NCBI RefSeq assembly: GCF_014634745.1
Contig: NZ_BMBP01000007.1
Span: 1 to 64,000, forward strand
DNA from: Leuconostoc pseudomesenteroides KCTC 3652
GTDB lineage: Bacteria; Bacillota; Bacilli; Lactobacillales; Lactobacillaceae
DNA length: 64,000 nt
Reading direction: 5' to 3'
Position 1 is the first letter of the stretch. Each line of letters starts with the position of its first letter. The position numbers and the translations under genes are program-made. Below, in pieces: positions 26,961 to 34,987 of the stretch. The notes under the pieces were generated by a model that ran no database searches, was not told the DNA's origin, and saw only the letters and a list, made by a program, of their open reading frames with translations.

Positions 26961-28067
26961 ATGACAAATATAGATACTTTATTAGCACAAGGTGGTAATG
27001 GCACCGATGACATGAAAACTGGCGCCGTTGTAAGTCCACTGTATTTTTCAACGGCTTATCGGCATCCAGGTTTAGGAGAATCAACAGGATTTGACTACGC
27101 CCGAATGAATACACCAACCAGAAGCATTTTGGAAGAACAATTGGCCGAGTTAGAGCATGGTCGGCAAGCATTTGCTACAAGTTCCGGCATGGCGGCAATT
27201 GACCTAGTGTTTGATGCTTTAATTCAATCAGGTAATCATTTTATTACATCTGATGATTTATATGGTGGCACATATCGCTATTTTGATGGATTGGTCGAAC
27301 ATAATGGTGTGACCTATGACGTCTGGACAGATGGGGATGATATTTTGAAACTCATTAAACCAGAGACCAAGTTAATCTGGATTGAGACACCTTCCAATCC
27401 AACTATGAAAGTTATTGACATTCATTGGTTATGTGAAACGGTTAAAGCGGTGCGTCCGGATATACTAGTCGCGGTAGACAACACATTTTTAACACCCATT
27501 TTCCAAAATCCGATACCACTCGGCGCTGATATTGTCGTTCATTCTGCTACAAAGTATTTAGGTGGGCACAATGATATTTTAGCTGGTGTTGTCGTTGCTG
27601 GGCGAGATGATTTAGCCCAAAAAATTGAAGATACATTGGTCACACGTGGGCAGGTGCTAGATTCATTTAGTGCTTGGTTGTTGTTAAGAAGCCTGAAAAC
27701 CTTACATTTGAGAATGGCAAGGCATAATGAAAATGGTCATTTTCTAGCTGAAAAATTAGCAAGTGTTTCAGGAGTAGATCACGTTTTGTATGCAGGATTA
27801 GGTGGTATGGTGAGTTTTTATTTGTCAGAAGATTATGATGTTGATCGTTTTTTAAAAGGGCTTAATATTTGTTCATTTGCTGAGAGTCTAGGTGGACCTG
27901 AGACGTTGATTACAATACCGTCTGTTCAAACACATCATGATATGACAGCCGAGCAACGAGAAAAACTCGGAATTACGGATCATCTTGTGCGTGTCAGTGC
28001 AGGTCTTGAGGAAAAACATGATATTCTAGATGATTTGGTAAATGCAATACAGGGGGCAAGGCAATGA
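26961..28067 (+). CDS. Cys/Met metabolism PLP enzyme (MetI/cystathionine gamma-synthase-like)
   Basis: A 368-residue PLP-dependent trans-sulfuration enzyme. The PLP Lys lies in HSATKYLGGHNDILAG (about residue 196). The cofactor-binding TSSGMAAIDLVF and DNTFLTPIFQNP segments are intact. By position after metA and similarity to MetI it likely joins acylhomoserine with cysteine or sulfide. The family does not allow a sure assignment between cystathionine synthase, lyase and sulfhydrylase. ATGA overlap with the next gene. Confidence 0.82.
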   Translation: MTNIDTLLAQGGNGTDDMKTGAVVSPLYFSTAYRHPGLGESTGFDYARMNTPTRSILEEQLAELEHGRQAFATSSGMAAIDLVFDALIQSGNHFITSDDLYGGTYRYFDGLVEHNGVTYDVWTDGDDILKLIKPETKLIWIETPSNPTMKVIDIHWLCETVKAVRPDILVAVDNTFLTPIFQNPIPLGADIVVHSATKYLGGHNDILAGVVVAGRDDLAQKIEDTLVTRGQVLDSFSAWLLLRSLKTLHLRMARHNENGHFLAEKLASVSGVDHVLYAGLGGMVSFYLSEDYDVDRFLKGLNICSFAESLGGPETLITIPSVQTHHDMTAEQREKLGITDHLVRVSAGLEEKHDILDDLVNAIQGARQ

Positions 28068-29203
28068 GCGAGTGGACAGATATTATTCAGGCAGCAACTG
28101 TGCACGATCCTATATCTGGTGCGATTAACACGCCTATTCAATTAAGTTCGACATTTGATCAACCATCATTTGATCAGTTTGGTGAATATGACTACGCACG
28201 ATCCGGCAATCCGACACGCGAGGCAGGCGAACAAGCAATTGCAACACTAGAGCATGGAAAATATGGTTATTTGTTTAGTACTGGCATGGCGGCAATCAGC
28301 AGTGTGTTGTTTACCTTATCGGCTGGGGATCATTTAGTTGTAAGTCAGCATGTATACGGTGGGACATTTCGCGTGTTAGAAGAAATTTTACCGCGTTGGG
28401 GGATTACACATGACTTTGTCGATTTTGCTGATGAATCGGCTATTGAAGCAGCTATTAAACCAGAAACCAAAGCGCTGTATATTGAAACACCATCCAATCC
28501 CATTTTGCATATTACGGATATTAAAGCAGTGGTAGCCATTGCTAAAGCACACGGGTTACTCACAATTGCTGATAATACATTTATGTCACCATTTCTGCAA
28601 AAGCCATTAGATTTAGGTGTAGATATCGTTGTCCACTCAGCAACCAAATTTTTGGCGGGGCATTCAGATATTTTGGCAGGTGCAGTAGTGGTCAATGACC
28701 AGCAATTAGCTGATAAAATTTATTTTATTCAAAATGCCGTCGGTGCAACACTTGGTGTTTTGGATACATGGTTATTATTACGAGGTATTAAGACATTGGG
28801 AGTTCGAATGTCTCACGCTGCTCATTCTGCACAAGAAATTGCGGAACATTTAGCACAACATCCTAAAATCGTCAACGTACTATATCCCGGCCTGGCAACA
28901 CATCCAGGGCACGATGTTCACTTAGCACAAGCAAAAAATGGTGGCGCTGTACTGAGTTTTGATGTTGGTAGTGAAGCCAATGCCAGACGACTCGTTTCCG
29001 CACTTAAAATACCCGCATTTTCAGTTAGCTTGGGTGCAGTGGAAAGTATCATCAGCTATCCACCTAAAATGAGCCACGCTGAACTCAATCAAACAGAATT
29101 GGACAAGACTGGTATTAGCCCTGGATTATTGAGATTTTCAGTGGGATTAGAAGATGTGGCTGATTTAATTAGTGACTTAGACGCTGGATTGGCAACAATT
29201 TGA
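28064..29203 (+). CDS. Cystathionine beta-lyase-like PLP enzyme (MetC type)
   Basis: A 379-residue paralogue of the preceding gene with PLP Lys in HSATKFLAGHSDILAG and the DNTFMSPFLQKPLDLG motif. In Bacillus the metI-metC pair has the same order, suggesting that this one releases homocysteine from cystathionine. Starts by ATGA overlap with its neighbour. Confidence 0.82.
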   Translation: MSEWTDIIQAATVHDPISGAINTPIQLSSTFDQPSFDQFGEYDYARSGNPTREAGEQAIATLEHGKYGYLFSTGMAAISSVLFTLSAGDHLVVSQHVYGGTFRVLEEILPRWGITHDFVDFADESAIEAAIKPETKALYIETPSNPILHITDIKAVVAIAKAHGLLTIADNTFMSPFLQKPLDLGVDIVVHSATKFLAGHSDILAGAVVVNDQQLADKIYFIQNAVGATLGVLDTWLLLRGIKTLGVRMSHAAHSAQEIAEHLAQHPKIVNVLYPGLATHPGHDVHLAQAKNGGAVLSFDVGSEANARRLVSALKIPAFSVSLGAVESIISYPPKMSHAELNQTELDKTGISPGLLRFSVGLEDVADLISDLDAGLATI

Positions 29204-29223
29204 ATATTAGAAGGAGAGAAAAC

Positions 29224-30345
29224 ATGACAACTGCAGGAAAATTAAACTATCATTTTGACCAAGTAGGTTCGTATTTGCGTCCCAAAAACTTGAAAGAGGC
29301 ACGTGAACAGTACGCTGATGGTGAAATCACAGCTGATGCATTGCGCGAGGTACAACAGACAGAAATTAAAAAGTTAGTAACTAAGCAAGTAGAAGCTGGT
29401 CTATTGGCAGTGACTGACGGTGAATTTAATCGTTCATGGTGGCATTTGGATTTCTTGGGTCAATTGGGTGGTTTTGAATTTTATGATCAAGCAGATTCTT
29501 ACAAATTTCATGGTGAAAAAACACGGTCTACTAACGTACGTATCAATGGTAAGGTCCATGCTAATTTGGATCATCCATTCTTTAAAGATTTTCAATATTT
29601 GAAATCAATCGTGCCAGACGGTGTGGAACCTAAACAGACGATTCCATCACCTAGTTTAATCATCAATCGTGATCACCGTTCTGATTTGTGGTCAAAGTAT
29701 TATGATACATGGGAAGCCTTTTTAGATGATTTGGCACAAGCTTATCATGACACGTTACAACATTTTTATGATTTGGGCGCCCGTTATATTCAACTCGATG
29801 ATACAACTTGGGCATATTTGATTTCACAACTCAATGCGAGTGCAGAAAATCCAGAACAACACGCACAATTTGTTAAGACTGCTGAAGATGATGTCTATGT
29901 CATTAATAAAGCACTAGCAGGGCTACCTGATGATCTTAAATTATCGACGCACATTTGTCGTGGTAACTTTAAGTCAACTTATTTATTTGAGGGTGGCTAT
30001 GAACCGGTGGCTAAATATTTGGGCCAACTAAACTATGACGCTTTTTTCTTGGAATATGATAATGATCGTTCCGGTGATTTTGAACCTTTGACGACCATTT
30101 ATAACGGACGAGACAATGTGGAAATTGTGCTAGGTTTGTTGACGTCTAAATCTGCGGATTTAGAAAATGTTGACGATGTGGTGGCACGGATTAACGAAGC
30201 TGCCAGATTTGTACCTAAAAAGCAATTAGCATTGTCAACACAATGTGGTTTTTCGTCCACTGAAGAAGGAAATATTTTGACAATTCCTGATCAGTGGCGC
30301 AAACTTGACTTGATTAAGCGGATTGCGGATGCAGAATTAGCTTAA
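29224..30345 (+). CDS. YxjG/YxjH-type cobalamin-independent methionine synthase-like protein (copy 1)
   Basis: A 373-residue protein resembling the C-terminal catalytic half of MetE. The zinc-site pattern HICRGNF (about residue 240) and QCGFSSTEEGN near the C-terminus keep the His and both Cys. Stand-alone proteins of this family methylate homocysteine with an uncertain methyl donor. The start is ATG 29224 after AAGGAGAG. The upstream TTG lacks a ribosome site. A second copy lies at 32247. Confidence 0.87.
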   Translation: MTTAGKLNYHFDQVGSYLRPKNLKEAREQYADGEITADALREVQQTEIKKLVTKQVEAGLLAVTDGEFNRSWWHLDFLGQLGGFEFYDQADSYKFHGEKTRSTNVRINGKVHANLDHPFFKDFQYLKSIVPDGVEPKQTIPSPSLIINRDHRSDLWSKYYDTWEAFLDDLAQAYHDTLQHFYDLGARYIQLDDTTWAYLISQLNASAENPEQHAQFVKTAEDDVYVINKALAGLPDDLKLSTHICRGNFKSTYLFEGGYEPVAKYLGQLNYDAFFLEYDNDRSGDFEPLTTIYNGRDNVEIVLGLLTSKSADLENVDDVVARINEAARFVPKKQLALSTQCGFSSTEEGNILTIPDQWRKLDLIKRIADAELA

Positions 30346-30367
30346 TTAGACTAAATAAGGAGATGGT

Positions 30368-31228
30368 ATGGGCAAAAAAACTTGGTTTGTGATATTGGCC
30401 GTTTTGGTCATTATTGTGGGTGGTGTGACATATGCAAAGGCCTCAAAAAGGGCATCAACTAACACCATTACAATTGGTTCAGTCACCAGTGACGCCGATA
30501 TTTGGCGACATTTAGCGAAAAGTGATGCTGCCAAACGCTTAAAATTAAACATCAAAGTCAAAGAGTTTACAGATGGCTTGACGCTTAACAAAGCAACCGC
30601 GGAGGGGCAAGTAGATGTTAACGCTTTTCAGTCATATAGCTACTTTCAAGCATTTAATCAAGACAGTAAAGATGGAAAGTTAGTTGCAATTGGAACAACT
30701 TATTTGGAACCGCTGGGTATTTATTCTGGTAAATATAAGTCGGTAAAAGATATTCCGGATGGGGCAACGATTGCGATTGCCAAGGACCAAGCAGATGAAG
30801 CGCGTGGGTTAAAATTATTAGCCGATGCTGGTTTGATTAAAATTGCGTCTAATTTTGGCGCTTTAGATGGTTTGGAAAAAGTAACATCTAACCCGCACCA
30901 TTTCAAATTTAAAGAAATTGATGATACAACCGGTGGGCGGCTACTAAATGACAATGGCGTCGATGCTGTATTGATATCTAATTCGGTTTCACAAGCTGCT
31001 GGATTAAATGTTTTAAAGGATGCCATTTACTATGAACACATCAATAATCACACCCGCGCAAATGTCAATATTTTAGCAACAGCAGCTAAAAATAAAGGCA
31101 ATAAGACGTATCAAAAGTTGTTAACGCTATACCGTGATAAAGCGTCACAAAAATACATCACCGACAAATATCATGGTACAAAAACTGAAGTGGTTAAGCC
31201 ACTATCGTATTTTAAAGGAGTGAAATAA
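30368..31228 (+). CDS. metQ: MetQ/NlpA-family methionine-binding protein without lipobox
   Basis: A 286-residue substrate-binding protein. It shows [35 protein letters not shown] and [19 protein letters not shown], typical of MetQ. The N-terminal segment (about 5-24) is a hydrophobic helix ending [10 protein letters not shown] with no Cys, so it is probably anchored by an uncleaved helix instead of lipid. metN and metP are not adjacent. AAGGAG precedes ATG. Confidence 0.88.
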   Translation: MGKKTWFVILAVLVIIVGGVTYAKASKRASTNTITIGSVTSDADIWRHLAKSDAAKRLKLNIKVKEFTDGLTLNKATAEGQVDVNAFQSYSYFQAFNQDSKDGKLVAIGTTYLEPLGIYSGKYKSVKDIPDGATIAIAKDQADEARGLKLLADAGLIKIASNFGALDGLEKVTSNPHHFKFKEIDDTTGGRLLNDNGVDAVLISNSVSQAAGLNVLKDAIYYEHINNHTRANVNILATAAKNKGNKTYQKLLTLYRDKASQKYITDKYHGTKTEVVKPLSYFKGVK

Positions 31229-31704
31229 TGTCAGAAACAGTTGTTGAAAGTTTTACCTTAGATCATACAAAAGTTAAAGCGCCTTATGTGCGTGTGATTG
31301 AAACACAAGCCGGTCCCAATGGTGGCAGTATTACCAACTATGATTTGCGCCTCACGCAACCTAACGAAACAGCCATTGAAACTGGTGGGTTACATACTTT
31401 AGAGCATCTTTTTGCGGGTCTAGTACGTGATGAAATTGATGGTATTATTGATATTTCGCCATTTGGTTGCCGCACTGGTTTCCATGTTATTTCGTGGGTA
31501 AACTATGATTCTGAAACATTGGCTAAGGTTTTCAAAAAGGTTTTGGAAAAAATTGTCAGTGATGAAGTGACTGAAGTACCAGCCGCTGAAATTGAAAGCT
31601 GTGGGAACTTTAAAGACCACAGTCTTCATTCTGCCAAAGAATGGGCTAAAATTATTTTGGCGCAAGGCATTTCAAGTGATGCCTTTGAACGCAAAATTGT
31701 TTAG
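31228..31704 (+). CDS. luxS: S-ribosylhomocysteine lyase LuxS
   Basis: A 158-residue metal enzyme that splits S-ribosylhomocysteine into homocysteine and the AI-2 precursor. The metal ligands are in HTLEHLFAG (HxxEH) and [11 protein letters not shown] (Cys), and GCRTGFH carries the catalytic Cys. TAATG overlap with metQ and a good AAAGGAG site. Its place in a methionine operon stresses homocysteine recycling. Confidence 0.96.
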   Translation: MSETVVESFTLDHTKVKAPYVRVIETQAGPNGGSITNYDLRLTQPNETAIETGGLHTLEHLFAGLVRDEIDGIIDISPFGCRTGFHVISWVNYDSETLAKVFKKVLEKIVSDEVTEVPAAEIESCGNFKDHSLHSAKEWAKIILAQGISSDAFERKIV

Positions 31705-31721
31705 ATTTAAATGAAAATAAG

Positions 31722-31750
31722 TTGACAAAATAATTAAAATAAGATATATT
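31722..31750 (+). promoter_or_regulatory. Promoter of the second T-box transcript
   Basis: TTGACA (31722-31727), 17-bp spacer, TATATT (31745-31750). Confidence 0.8.
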
Positions 31751-31756
31751 ATTTCT

Positions 31757-32045
31757 AACGTAGAAAAGATAAGTAGTATTCTATCAGATAAAGAGAGTTC
31801 GCGTTTGGTGAGAGCGGATTGTGAGAAAATACGAATATGGTCTTGGAGTGATTAATAGTGTGAGTGATCATTAGATATGAACACAAGCATTGTTCGGGTG
31901 CGCCCGTTATAGCCGCGCCAATTCTTAATTGTTTTTCAGCAATTGATGATTGATGTTGAGGTGTGCTCGCGTGAGCAGCACATAAACACCGGGTGGTAAC
32001 ACGACAAGTCGTCCCGCAGTCTATTAATTTAGACTGCGGTTTTTT
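31757..32045 (+). ncRNA. T-box riboswitch, Met-specific, upstream of second YxjH-type gene
   Basis: Specifier ATG (31837-31839) in the same ATGGTCTTGGAG context as the first element. The T-box core AACACCGGGTGGTAACACG is at 31985-32003. Terminator CCGCAGTCTA/TAGACTGCGG (32014-32039) with a T-run follows. Core and specifier surroundings nearly match the first T-box, pointing to duplication of the regulatory unit together with the gene. Confidence 0.88.
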
Positions 32046-32098
32046 GATGGTTGCATTTAGAAAAGGCAGCGCGGTGTGTCATTAGAAAGGAAGTCGCA

Positions 32099-32191
32099 AT
32101 GACTAGATACCAAAAAATACAGTATTTACACGCAGATAAAGTTGCGACAGCAGTGTTTTTACGAGGCAGTGGTGCTCAAATGAGTGGGTAA
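32099..32191 (+). CDS. Possible 30-residue peptide between T-box and methyltransferase gene
   Basis: A short ORF (begins MTRYQKIQYLHADK, ends GAQMSG) preceded by AAAGGA with 8-nt spacing. It would be translated only when the T-box reads through. No similarity is recognised. It may be a leader peptide, a small protein or a chance ORF. Confidence 0.4.
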   Translation: MTRYQKIQYLHADKVATAVFLRGSGAQMSG

Positions 32192-32246
32192 ATGCTTACT
32201 AATTTGATGTCAAAAAATATTGCATGATAACAACAGGAGAATAATA

Positions 32247-33374
32247 ATGACAACACAAACATTACAAAAAATTGGATTCCAACATGTCGGTTCATTTCTA
32301 AGACCAGAAGCATTGAAGGAGGCACGGCAATCGTTTGCTGCAGGTAATATCACAGCTGAGGAACTCGAAGGTGTCGAAAATGCAGCAATCACAGAACTTG
32401 TGAACAAAGAAGTTGAGGCAGGTTTAGATGTCGTCACAGATGGTGAGTTTCGTCGTTCTTATTGGCATTTGGACAATTTCTGGGGATTTGATGGTGTAGA
32501 ACGCTTTAATTACGGCGAAGGCTATTTCTTTGCACATGAAGAAACGCGTGATGATTCAGCGCGTTTGACGGGAAAATTAGGTTTTAATGCGGATACGCAT
32601 CCATTTATCCAACACTTTAAATTCGTCAAAGCTTTGGCAGATGAAGCTGGTGTGGCAGCTAAAATCACGATTCCATCACCCTCGCAATTCTATGGTGAGC
32701 TGAGCCGTGGCGTTAATGTGGAACGCATTGCCGAACATTATGATAGTAATGAAGAATTGTTTGAAGATATTAAACGCGTCTACCATGAAGAAATACTAGC
32801 TTTGTACAATGCTGGTGCACGAACTGTTCAGCTTGACGACTGTACTTGGGGGTTGCTAGTTGATCCAAAGTTTAAGGATGTCTATGCCGCAACTGGATTT
32901 GATATTAATGATTTGAAAAGATTATACCTTGATTTGAATAATGGTGCGATTGCTGATTTGCCTGACGATTTAACCATTAATACACACGTTTGTCGCGGTA
33001 ATTATCATTCTGATTGGGCAACAAGTGGTGGCTATGATGATGTAGCAGATGAGTTATTTGGTCAAGAAAATGTAACCAATTACTTCCTCGAATATGATTC
33101 TGAACGCGCGGGTGGCTTTGCACCGTTGGCAAAAGTATCTGGCGACAAGCAGGTTGTGCTGGGATTAATCACCACAAAATCTGGTGAACTGGAAGATAAG
33201 GGAACTATCATCGCAAGAATCCACGAAGCGACTAAATATTTGCCATTGGATCGGCTTTGGTTATCAACCCAGTGTGGCTTTGCGTCAACCGAAGAAGGGA
33301 ACATTTTGACTGATGCACAACAATGGGCTAAATTACAGTTGGTAAAAGAAATTTTAGATGAACTTTGGGGATAA
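32247..33374 (+). CDS. YxjG/YxjH-type cobalamin-independent methionine synthase-like protein (copy 2)
   Basis: A 375-residue paralogue of the gene at 29224. Same catalytic features: HVCRGNY and QCGFASTEEGN, with QLDDCTWG where copy 1 has QLDDTTWA. The start is ATG 32247 after AGGAG. The in-frame upstream ATG 32220 lacks a ribosome site. It has its own Met T-box, so both copies answer to methionine starvation. Substrate differences between copies are not predictable here. Confidence 0.87.
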   Translation: MTTQTLQKIGFQHVGSFLRPEALKEARQSFAAGNITAEELEGVENAAITELVNKEVEAGLDVVTDGEFRRSYWHLDNFWGFDGVERFNYGEGYFFAHEETRDDSARLTGKLGFNADTHPFIQHFKFVKALADEAGVAAKITIPSPSQFYGELSRGVNVERIAEHYDSNEELFEDIKRVYHEEILALYNAGARTVQLDDCTWGLLVDPKFKDVYAATGFDINDLKRLYLDLNNGAIADLPDDLTINTHVCRGNYHSDWATSGGYDDVADELFGQENVTNYFLEYDSERAGGFAPLAKVSGDKQVVLGLITTKSGELEDKGTIIARIHEATKYLPLDRLWLSTQCGFASTEEGNILTDAQQWAKLQLVKEILDELWG

Positions 33375-33381
33375 GCGAATT

Positions 33382-33439
33382 ATTGTTTTAAAATTAAATT
33401 TATCTTTTTTAAATTAGACTATTGACATTTTAAAACAAT
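33382..33439. repeat. 13-bp perfect inverted repeat around the -35 of the leader promoter
   Basis: ATTGTTTTAAAAT (33382-33394) and ATTTTAAAACAAT (33427-33439), 32 bp apart. The right arm overlaps the last base of the -35 and the spacer. It could be an operator or an AT-rich terminator of the preceding gene. Confidence 0.55.
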
Positions 33440-33450
33440 GGTGTCATAAT
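33422..33450 (+). promoter_or_regulatory. Promoter of the PfoR-like gene leader
   Basis: TTGACA (33422-33427), 17-bp spacer, CATAAT (33445-33450). Start point expected near 33457. Confidence 0.75.
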
Positions 33451-33456
33451 AATTTT

Positions 33457-33663
33457 ATTAACTTAAAGGAAAAATGTTACATGCAACGTCTCAGTGTAAA
33501 CAACTTCACACAAAGCATTCAAATCAACATTGTCGTCATTATTATTTGACTTCAAGGTTGGTTCACTTTGTGATGCTAGCCTTTGATAAAAAGGCTGGCG
33601 TGAAGTTGTCGACTTGAGTCGTATAACTTAAAGGAGCGCTAGTATATCTAGCGCTCCTTTTTT
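33457..33663 (+). ncRNA. Riboswitch-like three-way-junction leader with terminator
   Basis: P1 33500-33509/33600-33609 (10 bp) closes a compact junction. P2 33510-33515/33566-33571 (6 bp, with an inner 6-bp helix 33519-33524/33544-33549) starts directly after P1. P3 33575-33584/33590-33599 (10 bp with one G-U, 5-nt loop) ends directly before P1 returns. A 13-bp terminator hairpin (33630-33642/33648-33660) with T-run follows. It matches none of the T-box, SAM-I or TPP signatures that I know. Two overlapping short ORFs (from 33474 and 33481, after AAAGGA) offer leader-peptide attenuation as an alternative. Confidence 0.6.
33481..33549 (+). CDS. Possible 22-residue leader peptide
   Basis: A short ORF rich in Ile, Val and Asn (begins MQRLSVNNFT). 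AAAGGA lies 10 bases upstream. It overlaps P1, P2 and the inner helix of the leader. A second frame from ATG 33474 runs to 33617 (47 residues, rich in His and Gln). Neither is recognisable as a protein. Confidence 0.3.
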   Translation: MQRLSVNNFTQSIQINIVVIII

Positions 33664-33740
33664 CTTAGAGTTTTTTCATAAGATGCGCAGCTTATGAGCA
33701 AAAAATGGAGCAAGGGCAACAAGCCCAAAGGGGAATTATT

Positions 33741-34880
33741 ATGGACGCAACAGTATCAAAAACGCAATCATCACATGCGACTGACAAAACTGAAAAATTA
33801 CGTGATCGCAAAGCAAATCCGCGAACTGTTCGAGAAGTTGTTTATGACGTCTCACAAGGCATTTCACACGCCATCCTTGCCGTCTTGGGTATGGGATTAT
33901 TAATGGCATCGCTTGGTAACGCATTTCATTTCACACCATTAGTACAGGCTGGATTGATGGGTCAAAAAATGTTGGCACCTGCTTTGGGTGTTGGTATCGC
34001 AATTGCGATGCGTTCAAATTTGCTCACAACTGGTGCTGCCTTAATTGCGGCCACTGTTGGATCTAACGCTGTTTACTTTACTTCGGCAGTTGCACCAGCT
34101 ACCCATACTGCTACGGGATGGGCTGCAGATCAGGCCGCTGGTTCACTAGTGATGACGTCTGGACAACCTATTTCTGCGGTGTTAGCTGCTTTGATGGCAG
34201 TGCTTGTCGGTAATTGGTTAACAGGCAAAACGCCTTTGGACATGATGCTAGTACCATTTGGTGCTGTGTTGGCTGGTACATTCTTTGGCTTAGCTACTGC
34301 ATCTGTGACAACGCCATTCTTGAATTGGGTATCAGAATCACTTGCCTCAACCATGAAAATCAATCCATTCTTGGGTGCGTTTGTTGTCTCAGTTGTTTGG
34401 TTCTTGTTTTTGATGACACCTGCTTCTTCTGCAGCGCTGGCAATTGCGGTTATGCTTGATCCACTATCTGGTGGTGCTGCATTAATTGGTACCACTGCAG
34501 GGTTTGTCGTTTATACAGCAATGGGTTGGAAGCAAAATGATTTGGGTGCCAATTTTGCACAAACGATTGTCACGCCAAAAGTGCAATTTCCAAACTTGCT
34601 TAAGAGTCCGTTATTGATGTTTGGTCCAGCTTTGATTGCCGGAGTTTCTGCGATGGTAGCTGTTGGTATCTTCGGATTGAAAGTTCCATTTGCCATTGCT
34701 GGATTAGGATTGAATGGCTTTATCGCACCGATTGCTTTAGCCTCAAGTGACCCTCGCGGATTGCTGTTAGTGGCAGTCTTTGGTATTGTTGTACCAGTTG
34801 TTGCTTCATTAACCTTTTATTATTTCTTGCGCAAAACAGGACACACTAAAGAAAACGATTTGCATCTTGAAGTTGTTTAA
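33741..34880 (+). CDS. PfoR-like (PTS_EIIC_2, COG3641) membrane protein
   Basis: A 379-residue polytopic protein with about eight to ten hydrophobic segments. It resembles PfoR, the putative toxin-regulator/EIIC-like family, as seen in VSQGISHAILAVLGMGLLMASLGNAF. It lacks EIIA and EIIB partners, and the transported solute is unknown. Placement at the end of the methionine regulon suggests a sulfur amino-acid or related solute (inference). ATG 33741 follows AAAGGGG. The frame from 33705 is longer but lacks a ribosome site. Confidence 0.72.
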   Translation: MDATVSKTQSSHATDKTEKLRDRKANPRTVREVVYDVSQGISHAILAVLGMGLLMASLGNAFHFTPLVQAGLMGQKMLAPALGVGIAIAMRSNLLTTGAALIAATVGSNAVYFTSAVAPATHTATGWAADQAAGSLVMTSGQPISAVLAALMAVLVGNWLTGKTPLDMMLVPFGAVLAGTFFGLATASVTTPFLNWVSESLASTMKINPFLGAFVVSVVWFLFLMTPASSAALAIAVMLDPLSGGAALIGTTAGFVVYTAMGWKQNDLGANFAQTIVTPKVQFPNLLKSPLLMFGPALIAGVSAMVAVGIFGLKVPFAIAGLGLNGFIAPIALASSDPRGLLLVAVFGIVVPVVASLTFYYFLRKTGHTKENDLHLEVV

Positions 34881-34901
34881 CAATGTGTGTTGTTTGTTAC
34901 A

Positions 34902-34926
34902 AAGTCGTCATATTGACGGCTTTTTT
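34902..34926 (+). terminator. Terminator after the PfoR-like gene
   Basis: AGTCGTCA / TGACGGCT stem with a 3-nt loop and a T-run. Confidence 0.8.
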
Positions 34927-34987
34927 AATACATAAAAGTAGCGTAGAATATGTTGAGTAATAAATAAATGTATTGAGAGATTATGAT

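Noticed and set aside
34881-34987. c-di-AMP (ydaO) riboswitch before the kimA-type gene
   Set aside because: The intergenic region is only about 107 bp and is mostly a terminator and AT-rich DNA, too short for that riboswitch.
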